Source of the DNA: G963556115 sp963667375
GTDB taxonomy: Bacteria; Planctomycetota; SZUA-567
Direction: 5' to 3'
Assembly (NCBI GenBank): GCA_963667375.1
Contig: OY763323.1
Span: 2,976,001 to 3,040,000, forward strand
DNA: 64,000 nucleotides
Part shown: positions 18,726 through 27,487 of the stretch, in pieces
How positions within the stretch are numbered: the first letter of the stretch is position 1
Layout of the letters: each line of letters opens with the position of its first letter
Notes under the pieces: model-generated
The model's input: the letters and a program-made list of their open reading frames with translations, nothing else
What the model was told of the DNA's origin: nothing
Databases searched by the model: none
Translations under genes and position numbers: made by a program

Positions 18726-20444
18726 TTACCCCAGAGCCTTCGCCTGTTCCGGCAACTGCTGCAGCATCTGCTCGGCCTTGAGCTCCTCTTCCTTCTTCGC
18801 TCTCGCCTGACGCGCCTGCTCAACCCGTTTTCTATCATTGATTACCTTTGACGGTACACTCATGATGTCAGCAAATTCCGCTGATGCTTCATCTACATTG
18901 AGCAGATCTGTTGCCGTTGGCTGTTTACCTGAGCCCGCTTCAAATGAAGCAATATCACCAAGGACCTGAATATACTGCTGGAGTGGAGTGAGCTTCTTGA
19001 GCTTGAGTGTCTGTGTAATAGGTGACTCAAAGGAAAAGTTGATATCATACCCCTCAAGATCATCAGGCGCTGGAATCAGCCAGCCGTTCCGCTGCAGAAT
19101 AGAGAATACCCGCTCAAGAATCACCGCATCGGTTCGTGCCAGACGTTCGATAGTCGGTACCAGCTTGGTAAATCTCTCACCGTCAATCAATGACGCTTCA
19201 AAAGCAGTCTTAATATTCCGCGCCTTCTCAGTAACCGCGAAGAACAGATCACACCCGAAGCGCTTATATATCCGCTCCTGGACAATCTGAATCTTTTGTT
19301 CCAGCGCTTCTCCCGCCCGGTTATCCGGCACATACATCGGAGAATACCGGATATCACTATTCACACCCATCGGATATGGATTGAACGCCCCGGCTTCAGT
19401 AAAGATATCATCTTCCTCACGCTCAACCGGTCCCTGCATACTCGGATCCGCAATCTTCTCCAGCACTTCATAGGAATCATTCTCCAGGAGCTGCAAAGCC
19501 TTGACATTACCACGCACATACTCACCGATAGAATGTGAATACGCAGAAGAAATCTTCGGTTTTTCCTGCGGCACCGCAAACGGCTGCTCATAGTACCCGG
19601 AGACCCGAAGTAAACCACACTTGGTCTTTCCCTGCGCCGTACTGATTTCAATACCACTGCTGGAACTGACATTATCAAGATAATAAAACGACAGGAAGGT
19701 GAAGTCCTCATTCACCGGCAGCTCAAGCTTAAAGTCCCGCCGCGGCATTATCACCTGACATATTGCATACACCCCGGTACTGCTCTGCTTCTCAGCTTCA
19801 TCCCTGATACTATCCGGCACATCCTCACCGAAAAACTCAACCATACCTTTAGCATCAAGCGTGAACTCACGCACCAGAGTATCAACATCACCATTCTTAT
19901 TCTTACCCAGATAGTATGAACCGCAGGAGAGCGGTATAAAATAGAATGGCCGCTCATCACCCTTGGAGAGCTCGATCGTCTTGGAGCTGAATACATCCCC
20001 CTCCTCGATGAGCATCGGACCCGAGCCGAATATCGCCATCTCAGCGATCTGCTCGCGCTTCGCTTCAAAGAAATTCGTCTTACCCAGCCAGAAGCGGATA
20101 ATCATGTTGATATCATCGAGATACATATCTACCGCATGCGAATTCTCTTCAACCGGGTTATCAATCTCCACATTGAAGAACTTCGCCGTTGCCGAACAGG
20201 TAGCCCCCTGAATTCCAGCCACATAGGTATCACAGCACTCAGACGGGTAATCATTGATTATCTCATCATCCAGTATCTCACCATCATCCTCAGAGGTAAG
20301 CCCGTCGCCATGATACGGAAAGCCAAAGCGTTTGATCTCCCGCCACTTGTTTATCCAGCGCTCACGCTTGAGATTCATACCGACCTTTTTGGTATGCAGC
20401 AGCTTGAGGATCTCGGTTTCCTGTTCTTTAATCTTTGAATTCAT
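18726..20444 (-). CDS. Portal (head-to-tail connecting) protein
   Basis: A 572-aa protein of the T7 gp8/podovirus head-tail connector family. It begins with a helical region (EILKLLHTKK, ERWINKWREIKRFGFPY). ECCDTYVAGIQGATCSAT follows, and later segments include WLGKTNFFEAKREQIAEMAIFGSGPMLIEE. The length is typical. It should form the dodecameric vertex that binds terminase and then the gp11-like adaptor. The C-terminal Arg/Lys/Glu/Gln-rich helix corresponds to the barrel/crown region. Confidence 0.9.
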   Translation of the reverse strand: MNSKIKEQETEILKLLHTKKVGMNLKRERWINKWREIKRFGFPYHGDGLTSEDDGEILDDEIINDYPSECCDTYVAGIQGATCSATAKFFNVEIDNPVEENSHAVDMYLDDINMIIRFWLGKTNFFEAKREQIAEMAIFGSGPMLIEEGDVFSSKTIELSKGDERPFYFIPLSCGSYYLGKNKNGDVDTLVREFTLDAKGMVEFFGEDVPDSIRDEAEKQSSTGVYAICQVIMPRRDFKLELPVNEDFTFLSFYYLDNVSSSSGIEISTAQGKTKCGLLRVSGYYEQPFAVPQEKPKISSAYSHSIGEYVRGNVKALQLLENDSYEVLEKIADPSMQGPVEREEDDIFTEAGAFNPYPMGVNSDIRYSPMYVPDNRAGEALEQKIQIVQERIYKRFGCDLFFAVTEKARNIKTAFEASLIDGERFTKLVPTIERLARTDAVILERVFSILQRNGWLIPAPDDLEGYDINFSFESPITQTLKLKKLTPLQQYIQVLGDIASFEAGSGKQPTATDLLNVDEASAEFADIMSVPSKVINDRKRVEQARQARAKKEEELKAEQMLQQLPEQAKALG

Positions 20445-20481
20445 GTATATTATTTCCGCTTACCCGAAAGCTCACACCCCA

Positions 20482-20703
20482 CTAAAAACCACCCGCTGAC
20501 GGTGTTTTGACCGTCGCTGTATCAGTCTCACCCAGCGGCGAAGTATTCAAGTTCTCCTCACCCGCTGCTGCCAGCTGCTTGGCAGTATTATCAACATCAC
20601 TCTCAGCCGCATCCGCCTGCGTCGGCTCTTCCGCTTCAGTAACAGTCGTTGTCGGAACATAAGTAACACTGCCACTGTCACCACCCCCAAAAATACCACC
20701 CAT
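20482..20703 (-). CDS. Small phage protein upstream of portal
   Basis: A 73-aa protein with a Gly-rich start (MGGIFGGGDSGS) followed by a Thr/Ala/Glu-rich, probably disordered stretch. Short genes of this kind are often found between terminase and portal in podoviruses. The function is unknown. It lies in the late operon with a short gap on either side. Confidence 0.6.
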   Translation of the reverse strand: MGGIFGGGDSGSVTYVPTTTVTEAEEPTQADAAESDVDNTAKQLAAAGEENLNTSPLGETDTATVKTPSAGGF

Positions 20704-20730
20704 ATCTCAACCTCCATAATCAAACAAAAA

Positions 20731-22317
20731 CTATCCAGCCCGTCTTGACTCGCTATAAATCCGTGAGCGCTTGCCCCTCCGATGCTCTTTATTCTCACTC
20801 TTATTTTTAATATTCACCGGTGTCACATCACGCACACAACAGAGCATCAGAGCATCCGCCTTATCAGGTGACCGCTCAAGCTCTCTCTTAATATCCTTCT
20901 TATCAATCAACTGGCGTTTACCATTACCCGCTTCAAAATACTCAATCGCTTCTAGTTCATCCTTTAGCTCTTTATCATCATGCGGAATATCACCACCACA
21001 CTTAAGCCAGTCTTTCAATCTGTGATAACCTTCAGCACGAATATTCAAATACTGTGGATCAGATGATTTCTCAGCAAAATTTATACCCCGGCATCTCACA
21101 TAATTCTTAAGCACCGTGTATGTACCCCAACCCACACCAGTAGTATCAACAAATACAGTATCAGGATTGTAAATCCGAGCTTCATCCAGCACCCGGTCAA
21201 CAATATCCTCTGTCTCATTAAGCTCAAGCTCAGCAAATAACTCACGCGCCACCGTTCCCTGCCGCATCCAGAGCACCGTCTTATCATCACCTGCTCCAGC
21301 GATATCCAACCCGAATACCACAGGTAATGACCGATACTCTTCATCCCGAGTTATCCGCTCCATCGCCGCATCAATTACCGGCTCAGGTATCAGCTGATCA
21401 ACAGACGCTTTAGGGAATATTCCTTTTACGCGCACCCGCACATAATCAGAATCCTCACCATAACGCTCAATAAGCCCCTCAGCCAGCGCCAGATTCGCGC
21501 CCTCAACCGTGCGGGAATCAATCTGCCAGGTCTTCCACTTCATCGCATCAACAGTAATCACATTACCGTCAACGCTGTATCCATCTTCCTGACGAACCTG
21601 ATTATTCTCTTTGAAGCAGTCCCTAAAATAACCGGTGTTACGTGTTGGATTGCCAAAGAGAATGATTATCGGCTCACCGTCTGTCAGACCACCCTGAGCC
21701 ACTTCAAATATTTCTTTGTCAATTGCAGACGCTTCATCAAAGAGATAAAGAGAGGTAGAACTTACATTATGCTGCCCGGCAAATGACTCGGAATTTTCCT
21801 TCTTGGAGGTAAACGCATCAATACGCCATGAATCTTTATGATCCGGGTTATATATAGTCATCTCGCTGTGCGAGTTTTTATACCTGGTCAATACTTCAAC
21901 AATTTCAGAGAGCTTACGCCACTTTCCGACTTCTCCCCAGGTACGAGTTGAAAGCTGCTTGGCAGTATTCGCTGTCACCGTTCCTCGCATATTGTAGCGA
22001 GTACACATCAACCAGAGAATTATCCAGGCACTAAGCGCCGATTTACCGATACCGTGTCCCGATGCAACCGCCACACACACCGGCAAAACCGCATCGACCC
22101 CGTTGAATCTTCTCCTTTTTAACTCATATCCAAGATATGTCAGAACTTCCCTCTGCCACTTTCTTGGCCCCTTGAACCTTTCAAGCGGTGTACCTTTAAC
22201 ACCCCACGGGAACATATCACAGACAAAGCCGTAAGGATCATAGTAATACTCACCCATCAGCTCTGAAAGCTGCTCAACCTCAGCAGCAGTCATCTCAGAT
22301 GTTTTAAGCGCCGCCAT
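20731..22317 (-). CDS. terL: Terminase large subunit
   Basis: A 528-aa DNA-packaging motor. The ATPase domain has a Walker A variant GHGIGKS (about residues 87-93) and a Walker B region LYLFDEAS. The C-terminal RNase H-like nuclease shows VFGLDIAGAGDDKT and VFVDTTGVGWG acidic motifs. The ATG at 22317 has AGAGG just upstream. Upstream in-frame TTG/ATG codons at 22374/22368 would add a poorly conserved extension inside the small subunit gene. The chosen start overlaps that gene by 14 bases. Confidence 0.93.
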   Translation of the reverse strand: MAALKTSEMTAAEVEQLSELMGEYYYDPYGFVCDMFPWGVKGTPLERFKGPRKWQREVLTYLGYELKRRRFNGVDAVLPVCVAVASGHGIGKSALSAWIILWLMCTRYNMRGTVTANTAKQLSTRTWGEVGKWRKLSEIVEVLTRYKNSHSEMTIYNPDHKDSWRIDAFTSKKENSESFAGQHNVSSTSLYLFDEASAIDKEIFEVAQGGLTDGEPIIILFGNPTRNTGYFRDCFKENNQVRQEDGYSVDGNVITVDAMKWKTWQIDSRTVEGANLALAEGLIERYGEDSDYVRVRVKGIFPKASVDQLIPEPVIDAAMERITRDEEYRSLPVVFGLDIAGAGDDKTVLWMRQGTVARELFAELELNETEDIVDRVLDEARIYNPDTVFVDTTGVGWGTYTVLKNYVRCRGINFAEKSSDPQYLNIRAEGYHRLKDWLKCGGDIPHDDKELKDELEAIEYFEAGNGKRQLIDKKDIKRELERSPDKADALMLCCVRDVTPVNIKNKSENKEHRRGKRSRIYSESRRAG

Positions 22318-22837
22318 CCTCTTCCGCCAATCTTCTCTGTCTTCTGGCAGCAACAGCGCCCAGAGCATCACCAAAGGTCAAATCACCCTCAACCTGCAGC
22401 TTATCCTTTGGCACATATTTATCAGGATTCTCAGCTTTAAGAATAAACTCAGCCGCTCTTACCGCAGATGAACGCACCGCCGGATCTCCGTCGGTAGCGT
22501 ACATAAACACCGTCTTTTCAAGCTGCTCAATCTTCACGATACGTGCATGCTCAACCACCTCAGCGAGCTCAGGGTATTTCTTCATCCACTTATAAAAGTT
22601 TGTACGATTGAATCCGTACTTAACACAGATCTCACTGATAGAACAGCCAAACTCTATATCATTACGGATCTCTTCAAGATGTGGTTTACAACACCGGAGG
22701 AATGTAGTCTGTTTTTTACGTGTTGAATCTTTCGCAGGTGTTGTCTGCTTCTTACGTGTAGTAGTTTTGCAGGTGCGCGCAGGCGACCTGTTGCTCTTGT
22801 TACTTGTTGATTTGATTGTTGAAACAGATACAGACAT
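22304..22837 (-). CDS. terS: Terminase small subunit
   Basis: A 177-aa protein with a Lys/Thr-rich basic N-terminus and a helix-turn-helix region (CSISEICVKYGFNRTNFYKW), then a helical oligomerisation segment ending in KAENPDKYVPKDKLQVEG. HTH plus helical domain, placed just before terL, is the small-terminase layout; it recognises phage DNA and starts packaging. It is the first gene of the late run, so the late promoter should lie just above 22,840. Confidence 0.82.
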   Translation of the reverse strand: MSVSVSTIKSTSNKSNRSPARTCKTTTRKKQTTPAKDSTRKKQTTFLRCCKPHLEEIRNDIEFGCSISEICVKYGFNRTNFYKWMKKYPELAEVVEHARIVKIEQLEKTVFMYATDGDPAVRSSAVRAAEFILKAENPDKYVPKDKLQVEGDLTFGDALGAVAARRQRRLAEEDGGA

Positions 22838-23198
22838 GATTCAAAACCTCACAGCAGCGCCTTATCAGAAACAGAGCGAACACTCACAGCGAGTGGTCAA
22901 CCTATTACTACACCTCAGCGCGACCTAAGGTTTTGTTTTAAGATGCACCGATGAATTGGGGAATGCTCAGGGGATTGAGCCGGTCACCGGTGCAGACAGT
23001 CAATCAGGAATAAATCCCGCTTTTCACTGCCTTTATTTCAAAAATATGACTTTCATTGCAGAATATCAAGATAAATTTCAGAACGCCCATATCAATTTAT
23101 ACAGTTTAAATTGATATCTTCGATAGAAGTTTAACCCTATAAAACACTTATATCAAAAAAAAATATTTCACTGGCAGAATTTAGTATCACTTTACTAT

Positions 23199-23227
23199 TT
23201 GACTATACTAATATCATCCAGTATAAT
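23199..23227 (+). promoter_or_regulatory. Sigma-70-type promoter for higB-higA
   Basis: TTGACT (23199-23204), a 17-base spacer and TATAAT (23222-23227) give a near-consensus promoter about 50 bases before the toxin start. Confidence 0.8.
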
Positions 23228-23258
23228 AAAATTATTAACACAGTATGTTAATAATTTT
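23228..23258. promoter_or_regulatory. Palindromic operator of the toxin-antitoxin operon
   Basis: A perfect 12-bp inverted repeat, AAAATTATTAAC and GTTAATAATTTT, separated by seven bases. It starts right after the -10 box and covers the expected transcription start. HigA-type antitoxins repress their own promoter through such palindromes, so autoregulation is the likely role. Confidence 0.72.
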
Positions 23259-23277
23259 TATAAGCAAAAGGTTATTA

Positions 23278-23586
23278 ATGATAATTACTTTTAAGTCTAA
23301 GAAACTTGAAAAGATATTAACTAATTATAAAAGTCTTCAAAAGAACTATGGAAATCTTTCAGGATCCATAATAAAAAGTATACGTTCACTAGAAGCTGCT
23401 GAAAACTTACATGAAGCATATAAAATACCTGCACTAAGACTTCACCAGCTCTTAGGTAATAGAAATAACCAATTTGGAATTACCCTAAATGGAAACTATC
23501 GACTGATAATTGAATCAAGCGACCACAATACAGAAAAAATACAAATAATATCAATTAAAATTATAGAAATAACAGATTATCATTAA
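23278..23586 (+). CDS. higB: HigB/RelE-family toxin
   Basis: A 102-aa protein of the HigB type. It has an N-terminal MIITFKSKKLEKIL strand, a middle AYKIPALRLHQLLGNRNNQF and a C-terminal NGNYRLIIES, followed by the strand IQIISIKIIEITDYH. The family consists of ribosome-dependent mRNA interferases. The start at ATG 23278 has AAAGG seven bases upstream. A longer frame from 23245 lacks an RBS. The gene is followed 16 bases later by its antitoxin, in the toxin-first order typical of higBA. Confidence 0.85.
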   Translation: MIITFKSKKLEKILTNYKSLQKNYGNLSGSIIKSIRSLEAAENLHEAYKIPALRLHQLLGNRNNQFGITLNGNYRLIIESSDHNTEKIQIISIKIIEITDYH

Positions 23587-23602
23587 TGATAGGTGATAAA
23601 AT

Positions 23603-24694
23603 ATGAGTAGACTAATTGCTGATTATGCAGTATCTCCCGGTGAAGTGCTGAAGGATAACCTTGATGCGCTTGATATGTCACGCAAAGAATTATCTCAACG
23701 CACGGGGTTAACTGAACAAAGTATCAATCGTATTCTTAAAGCCAAACAACCAATAACACCTATAACTGCATTATTATTTGAAAAAGCAATAGGAGCTCCA
23801 GCTAATTTTTGGATGAATTTGGAAAGTAACTATCAAGAAGATATTACCAGGCTTGCGATACAGAATAAGCAAAAAAATGATATTGAATGGTTAAATACTA
23901 TCCCAACAAGCATTCTTAAAATACTTAGAGATAATGAAATAACCAAAACTAAAACAAAAAATCACGACCTGTTAAATGAAATTTTAGCTTTTTTTGGTGT
24001 CGCAAGTGTAGAGGCGTGGAAATCTTTTTGGGATAACCCAGAGATTGCCGCTAGATGCAACAGTAAATTCGAGACACATAAAATCTCTCTTGCTACTTGG
24101 GTTCGCTTTGGTGAATTAAAATTGCGTGATATTCTTGATAATGATATAGAATACAATAGATCATTATTTCAAAAGACTATATCTGATCTCAGAGATAATT
24201 TATATATTCATGCGCAAAATCCAACTAAACTCATCACTATTATGATTGATAAGTGTGCGCAATCTGGTGTTGCTTTGACAATCGTTCCCAATATACCTAA
24301 AGCGCCATGGCATGGTGCAACTAAATGGATAGGTAACAAAGCACTTATTATTCTCTCACCACGGCAAAACAGATTAGATAGTCTCATATTTTCATTTTTT
24401 CATGAAGCTTGCCATGTATTGAATGATGGTAAAAAAGGACTTTATATTGCTGAAGATAACAGCACCGATGAAAAAGAAATTAGGGCAGATAATTACGCCA
24501 GTGAGATTCTTCTCCCACAAAAATATAATAAAGCAGTAATCCAGCTACAATCAGTTGTAGAAATAATTAATTTTTCGATTGAGCATAACATACCACCTTG
24601 TGTTACCCTAGGAAGATATCAGCATCTGACAAGAAAGTTTAATATACACAATAAACTTATATTAACAATACCTGATAACTTTTCAAAATTATAA
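23603..24694 (+). CDS. higA: HigA-type HTH antitoxin fused to ImmA/IrrE-type metallopeptidase
   Basis: A 363-aa protein. Residues 10-75 form a VapI/HigA-like helix-turn-helix (SPGEVLKDNLDAL, RKELSQRTGLTEQSINRILK). The C-terminal half is a zinc peptidase of the ImmA/IrrE (COG2856) type with HEACH at residues 267-271 and EIRADNYASEILLP downstream, where the third ligand is expected. It is more than three times the length of a plain HigA. The peptidase could cleave a partner regulator, as ImmA does for ImmR, but no target is shown here. It converges with integrase 1, leaving one base between the stops. Confidence 0.83.
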   Translation: MSRLIADYAVSPGEVLKDNLDALDMSRKELSQRTGLTEQSINRILKAKQPITPITALLFEKAIGAPANFWMNLESNYQEDITRLAIQNKQKNDIEWLNTIPTSILKILRDNEITKTKTKNHDLLNEILAFFGVASVEAWKSFWDNPEIAARCNSKFETHKISLATWVRFGELKLRDILDNDIEYNRSLFQKTISDLRDNLYIHAQNPTKLITIMIDKCAQSGVALTIVPNIPKAPWHGATKWIGNKALIILSPRQNRLDSLIFSFFHEACHVLNDGKKGLYIAEDNSTDEKEIRADNYASEILLPQKYNKAVIQLQSVVEIINFSIEHNIPPCVTLGRYQHLTRKFNIHNKLILTIPDNFSKL

Positions 24695-24695
24695 T

Positions 24696-25802
24696 TTACA
24701 ACGCTGCTTCCAACACCCCGACACTCAGATCCAGCTGCGTCCGGTCTCGATGCGTATACGCTTCCTGCGAGGTGATACGAGTATGCCCGGCCTGCTTCTG
24801 CACCATTGCCGGAGTTATCCCATCACATTCCTGCATATAAGTTATTGCCGAATGCTTCACCATATACGGCCGCACCCAACAGTATTCCTCCGAATCCCGT
24901 ACCGCCCGTTTGAACCGGTTTCCCAGGTATGATATCCGCCACATATTCCCGCTCGGTGTACAGAAGAGCCACCCGCCAAGCCGGATCTTCTGCTGCTCCT
25001 CCTCCAGCTCACTTATCACCCGGTGCAGCATCCCGCCATAGCGCACCGGAATAGACCCGGCCGGACCGCCTTTACCACCGACAATCCGCAGCACCCCGCT
25101 CTCAGTCAAGAGCGGCGGTGTATAATCCCGCCACTGGATCTGCGCCAGCTGCGCCGGTCTCCGCGCCGTGCACCAGACCGCCACCATCATCGCCCAGACA
25201 TACAGGTTATACCTCCGCAAGAGCTGCAGGAGCTCCCTGATCTGCTCCGGATATAGCGCCTCCGGCACATACCGCCCGCCCGCAATCTTCTCCCTGGTGC
25301 GTACCGGAGTCAGTGCGGTCTCACACGGCAGCATTCCCTGCACCTCATACCGCACATTCCGCGCCCACTCAATATACTGCCGCAACACCTGCAGATACTG
25401 ATTGATCGTGTCTGGAGAGAGACCGACACCTTTCTGATGACTCCTGGTCTTACCCGGCTTATCAGAGAGCTCCTTCTTTACCAGGAATATATCCTCCCGC
25501 GTAATATCCTGCAACGTCTCCCGCCTTATTATCTCAAGGAGCACCACCAACCGCTGCCGGTAATTCTGCAACGTTGCCGGAGTCAGCCGGTCATTGATCC
25601 GCCGGTATTCAATAAACTCCTCGATCTTCTCCCGGTTTATCACTGCCGAATGCACAATCCCCCGCATGAAGTCCTGATCCGCCTTATACACCGCCTGCCG
25701 CAGTGAAGCATCATACGACTTCGCTACCTCCCGGTCCTCAAATACCTTCGCCTTCACCACCCGCACCCGGTACTTGCCCGACTCATTCCGCTTCACCCCC
25801 AT
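24696..25802 (-). CDS. int: Tyrosine recombinase / phage integrase 1
   Basis: A 368-aa protein with an N-terminal SAM-like domain (EFIEYRRINDRLTPATLQNYRQRL) and a C-terminal catalytic domain. The first arginine is in CTARRPAQLAQIQW, and the box II equivalent reads YMVKHSAITYM. QAGHTRITSQEAYTH gives the late His and the nucleophilic Tyr. The second conserved Arg is replaced by Lys (K before HSAI), a variant that also occurs in some phage integrases. The start is taken at ATG 25802 with GGAG nine bases upstream. It follows the early operon rather than sitting at the attachment site, and it has no adjacent tRNA. Confidence 0.85.
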   Translation of the reverse strand: MGVKRNESGKYRVRVVKAKVFEDREVAKSYDASLRQAVYKADQDFMRGIVHSAVINREKIEEFIEYRRINDRLTPATLQNYRQRLVVLLEIIRRETLQDITREDIFLVKKELSDKPGKTRSHQKGVGLSPDTINQYLQVLRQYIEWARNVRYEVQGMLPCETALTPVRTREKIAGGRYVPEALYPEQIRELLQLLRRYNLYVWAMMVAVWCTARRPAQLAQIQWRDYTPPLLTESGVLRIVGGKGGPAGSIPVRYGGMLHRVISELEEEQQKIRLGGWLFCTPSGNMWRISYLGNRFKRAVRDSEEYCWVRPYMVKHSAITYMQECDGITPAMVQKQAGHTRITSQEAYTHRDRTQLDLSVGVLEAAL

Positions 25803-25820
25803 AGCATCACTCTCCACTAC

Positions 25821-26123
25821 TTACTTTTCAAGTTCCCGAATTTTTACCATCATTTCCCGAGACCCCCCAACAACCTTAGATGATTTATAATTCCCAATAA
25901 TATAGCGCATTGCAGCTATACGACTGCTGAATACATATGGCGCAAACCAACGACTTTCATATAAAAGGGGATAAGGCATCTGACAAATCTGACCAAGTTT
26001 TTTATACCGTGGCCACCACCAAGGTCTATATTCAATCCGATACAATACAGCCCCATTAGTTATTACTAAACCATAATTCTCGTTTGTATAATTCTCAGTT
26101 TGCCGCACTATTCGAAACTTCAT
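25821..26123 (-). CDS. Hypothetical phage protein
   Basis: About 100 aa from ATG 26123, which has GGAG nine bases upstream. It is rich in Tyr/Trp/Arg (RIEYRPWWWPRYKKLGQI) with no recognised domain. It overlaps the end of the small membrane protein gene slightly if an earlier start (26138) is used. It is the last early gene before integrase 1. Confidence 0.5.
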   Translation of the reverse strand: MKFRIVRQTENYTNENYGLVITNGAVLYRIEYRPWWWPRYKKLGQICQMPYPLLYESRWFAPYVFSSRIAAMRYIIGNYKSSKVVGGSREMMVKIRELEK

Positions 26124-26128
26124 ACCAC

Positions 26129-26335
26129 TCAACTCCATATCCAGAAATAACCATAAAGACAAAGAACAGAGAATAGCAACAACCCAACCAGCCAGACAAA
26201 ATCCCCTGCAACTTTATTATCTCCACTATTAAAATGCATAAGAAAGCTTACCGTGAATCCAAATACCAGTAACAAAGAAGCAAAAGTCACAACACTCAAT
26301 CCAATTGTGCAAAATATCTGCTGTGTTAAATCCAT
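26129..26335 (-). CDS. Small two-helix membrane protein
   Basis: A 68-aa protein with two strongly hydrophobic segments: FCTIGLSVVTFASLLLVFGF and WLVGLLLFSVLCLYGYFWI. Its ATG follows the TAG of the preceding 42-codon frame directly (TAGATG). A holin-like role is possible from size and topology but is not supported by other lysis genes here. Confidence 0.55.
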   Translation of the reverse strand: MDLTQQIFCTIGLSVVTFASLLLVFGFTVSFLMHFNSGDNKVAGDFVWLVGLLLFSVLCLYGYFWIWS

Positions 26336-26464
26336 CTATTTACCCTCCGAAGATTCTACATCTATTGGTGTTTGCGTTATCGATATATGGCACCCCCCAT
26401 CTATTAAAAACATCAACGCTAACAACCAACCCAACCAATATAATTTTTTTAATTCTTTCAGCAT
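26336..26464 (-). CDS. Very short membrane peptide gene (42 aa)
   Basis: Read on the reverse strand from ATG 26464 to TAG 26338-26336. One hydrophobic segment (LYWLGWLLALMFLIDGG) follows a basic N-terminus MLKELKK. An RBS-like GAGGGTGA lies just upstream, inside the end of the preceding gene, and the stop abuts the next ATG. Tight packing on both sides argues that it is translated. The longer overlapping frame in this interval is a less likely alternative. Confidence 0.5.
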   Translation of the reverse strand: MLKELKKLYWLGWLLALMFLIDGGCHISITQTPIDVESSEGK

Positions 26465-26466
26465 AA

Positions 26467-26931
26467 TTATTCACCCTCCGGATCAGGTGGCAGCGGCATC
26501 CAATGAGTAACAGTATCTCTAATGATGTCATAATCAGAATCACCGTAATACACATACAATTTAGTATTTGTGGGTATATACAAACGCCAGCGATTCCACC
26601 CGTCAAGTATAGCAGTAACTATTTCTCCAGTTGACAACCTTATTAACACCTTATTGTCTTGACCTATTTTGTCTAATTCATTTTCCTCAACGCTTATCCA
26701 ACCGGAATCAACCCTTGAGTTATATCTAGCTATTAATAGCTCACGTAAATATTCTTCCACTTCATCTGAATATTTATAAATACTATTATCCCAAGTATTT
26801 CTCTGCTCAATAGATAATTCATCGCCTTTCTGAAACCCCATAGAAAAACAACACTCAATGAATAATTCACTACCATTATCATCTATTCTTGGGATTTTAC
26901 CGCATAACGGGCATGGTTTTTGTTCACTCAT
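26467..26931 (-). CDS. Lar-like zinc-ribbon / DUF551 protein
   Basis: A 154-aa protein. The N-terminus CPLCGK with ECC about 20 residues later resembles Lar-type restriction-alleviation zinc ribbons. The C-terminal half (GWISVEENELDK ending in THWMPLPPDPEGE) matches the DUF551 pattern of phage early proteins. Such fusions are common in early regions, and the function of DUF551 is unknown. RBS AAGGAGAAGAC precedes the ATG. Confidence 0.7.
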   Translation of the reverse strand: MSEQKPCPLCGKIPRIDDNGSELFIECCFSMGFQKGDELSIEQRNTWDNSIYKYSDEVEEYLRELLIARYNSRVDSGWISVEENELDKIGQDNKVLIRLSTGEIVTAILDGWNRWRLYIPTNTKLYVYYGDSDYDIIRDTVTHWMPLPPDPEGE

Positions 26932-27233
26932 TTTGTCTTCTCCTTAATTCTCAACCACTCTGAAAAAGACTCACAACACTCACTATCAATATATTCCTGA
27001 TACCTTTTCTGGCTTCTGGTCAATTTCCTTGGTACTCCAGCTTTGTTAGTGTATTCTAAATTTTGGTCTTGCGGATGAATATTTACTGTGTGCCGCGGCT
27101 TATCACTATCCAAGTTTACTTCTACATAATGTGTTGCCCCGAGTACAATACCTCTCTCTCCCTTGTAATACACGATCTGATTAAGAAACAACTCTCTGCC
27201 ATAAAAATTTTTTATATATTCAAATACACTCAT
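26928..27233 (-). CDS. Hypothetical early phage protein
   Basis: 101 aa from ATG 27233. The segment QIVYYKGERGIVLGATHYVEV looks like a small beta-barrel (SH3/Tudor-like), followed by a charged helical C-terminus with KLTRSQKRYQEYIDSECCESF. The family was not recognised. The start was chosen because the shared leader AGGAGAGAAGATAAA ends right at this codon. It overlaps the next gene by four bases. Confidence 0.6.
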   Translation of the reverse strand: MSVFEYIKNFYGRELFLNQIVYYKGERGIVLGATHYVEVNLDSDKPRHTVNIHPQDQNLEYTNKAGVPRKLTRSQKRYQEYIDSECCESFSEWLRIKEKTK

Positions 27234-27247
27234 TTTATCTTCTCTCC

Positions 27248-27487
27248 TCATAAATCAGGTAAAGCTTCAACTTCTTCGTCTGTCAAAATTTCCGTCCAAA
27301 TTTTTATTTCTCCGCCATTTTCCAACCACTCATTAAGTTCATCAGACATTTCCATTATTAACGATGAAACATGCTTAAAAGTATCGCCCAGATAAACTCT
27401 TGGACAAAAACCATCTCCCAAACATTCATTCCCAAAAAATCTTATTCTCTTCTCAGAAATTTGTATATTGGATTCATCTTTATTCAT
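27248..27487 (-). CDS. Hypothetical early phage protein
   Basis: A 79-aa acidic protein with no recognised domain; the C-terminus is LTDEEVEALPDL. The start has the leader AGGAGAAGATAAA that recurs before neighbouring genes. It overlaps the upstream gene by four bases. Confidence 0.55.
   Translation of the reverse strand: MNKDESNIQISEKRIRFFGNECLGDGFCPRVYLGDTFKHVSSLIMEMSDELNEWLENGGEIKIWTEILTDEEVEALPDL

Larger units (their letters stand above)
22838..23277. promoter_or_regulatory. Intergenic control region between late operon and toxin-antitoxin pair
   Basis: About 440 bases without a gene. It should hold the leftward late promoter, although I see no convincing -35/-10 pair. It contains a perfect 10-bp inverted repeat ATATCAATTT/AAATTGATAT (23089-23098 and 23108-23117), a possible operator. 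It also holds the rightward toxin-antitoxin promoter and operator listed separately. Base composition becomes clearly AT-rich from about 23,040. Confidence 0.6.

Noticed and set aside
26129..26335. Holin
   Set aside because: The size and two hydrophobic segments would allow it, but it is in the early operon and no endolysin or spanin is adjacent.
26340..26606. Minus-strand 88-codon frame overlapping the Lar/DUF551-like gene
   Set aside because: It overlaps most of the C-terminus of a gene with recognisable motifs, and the short 26336-26464 frame in another phase has better start signals and packing.
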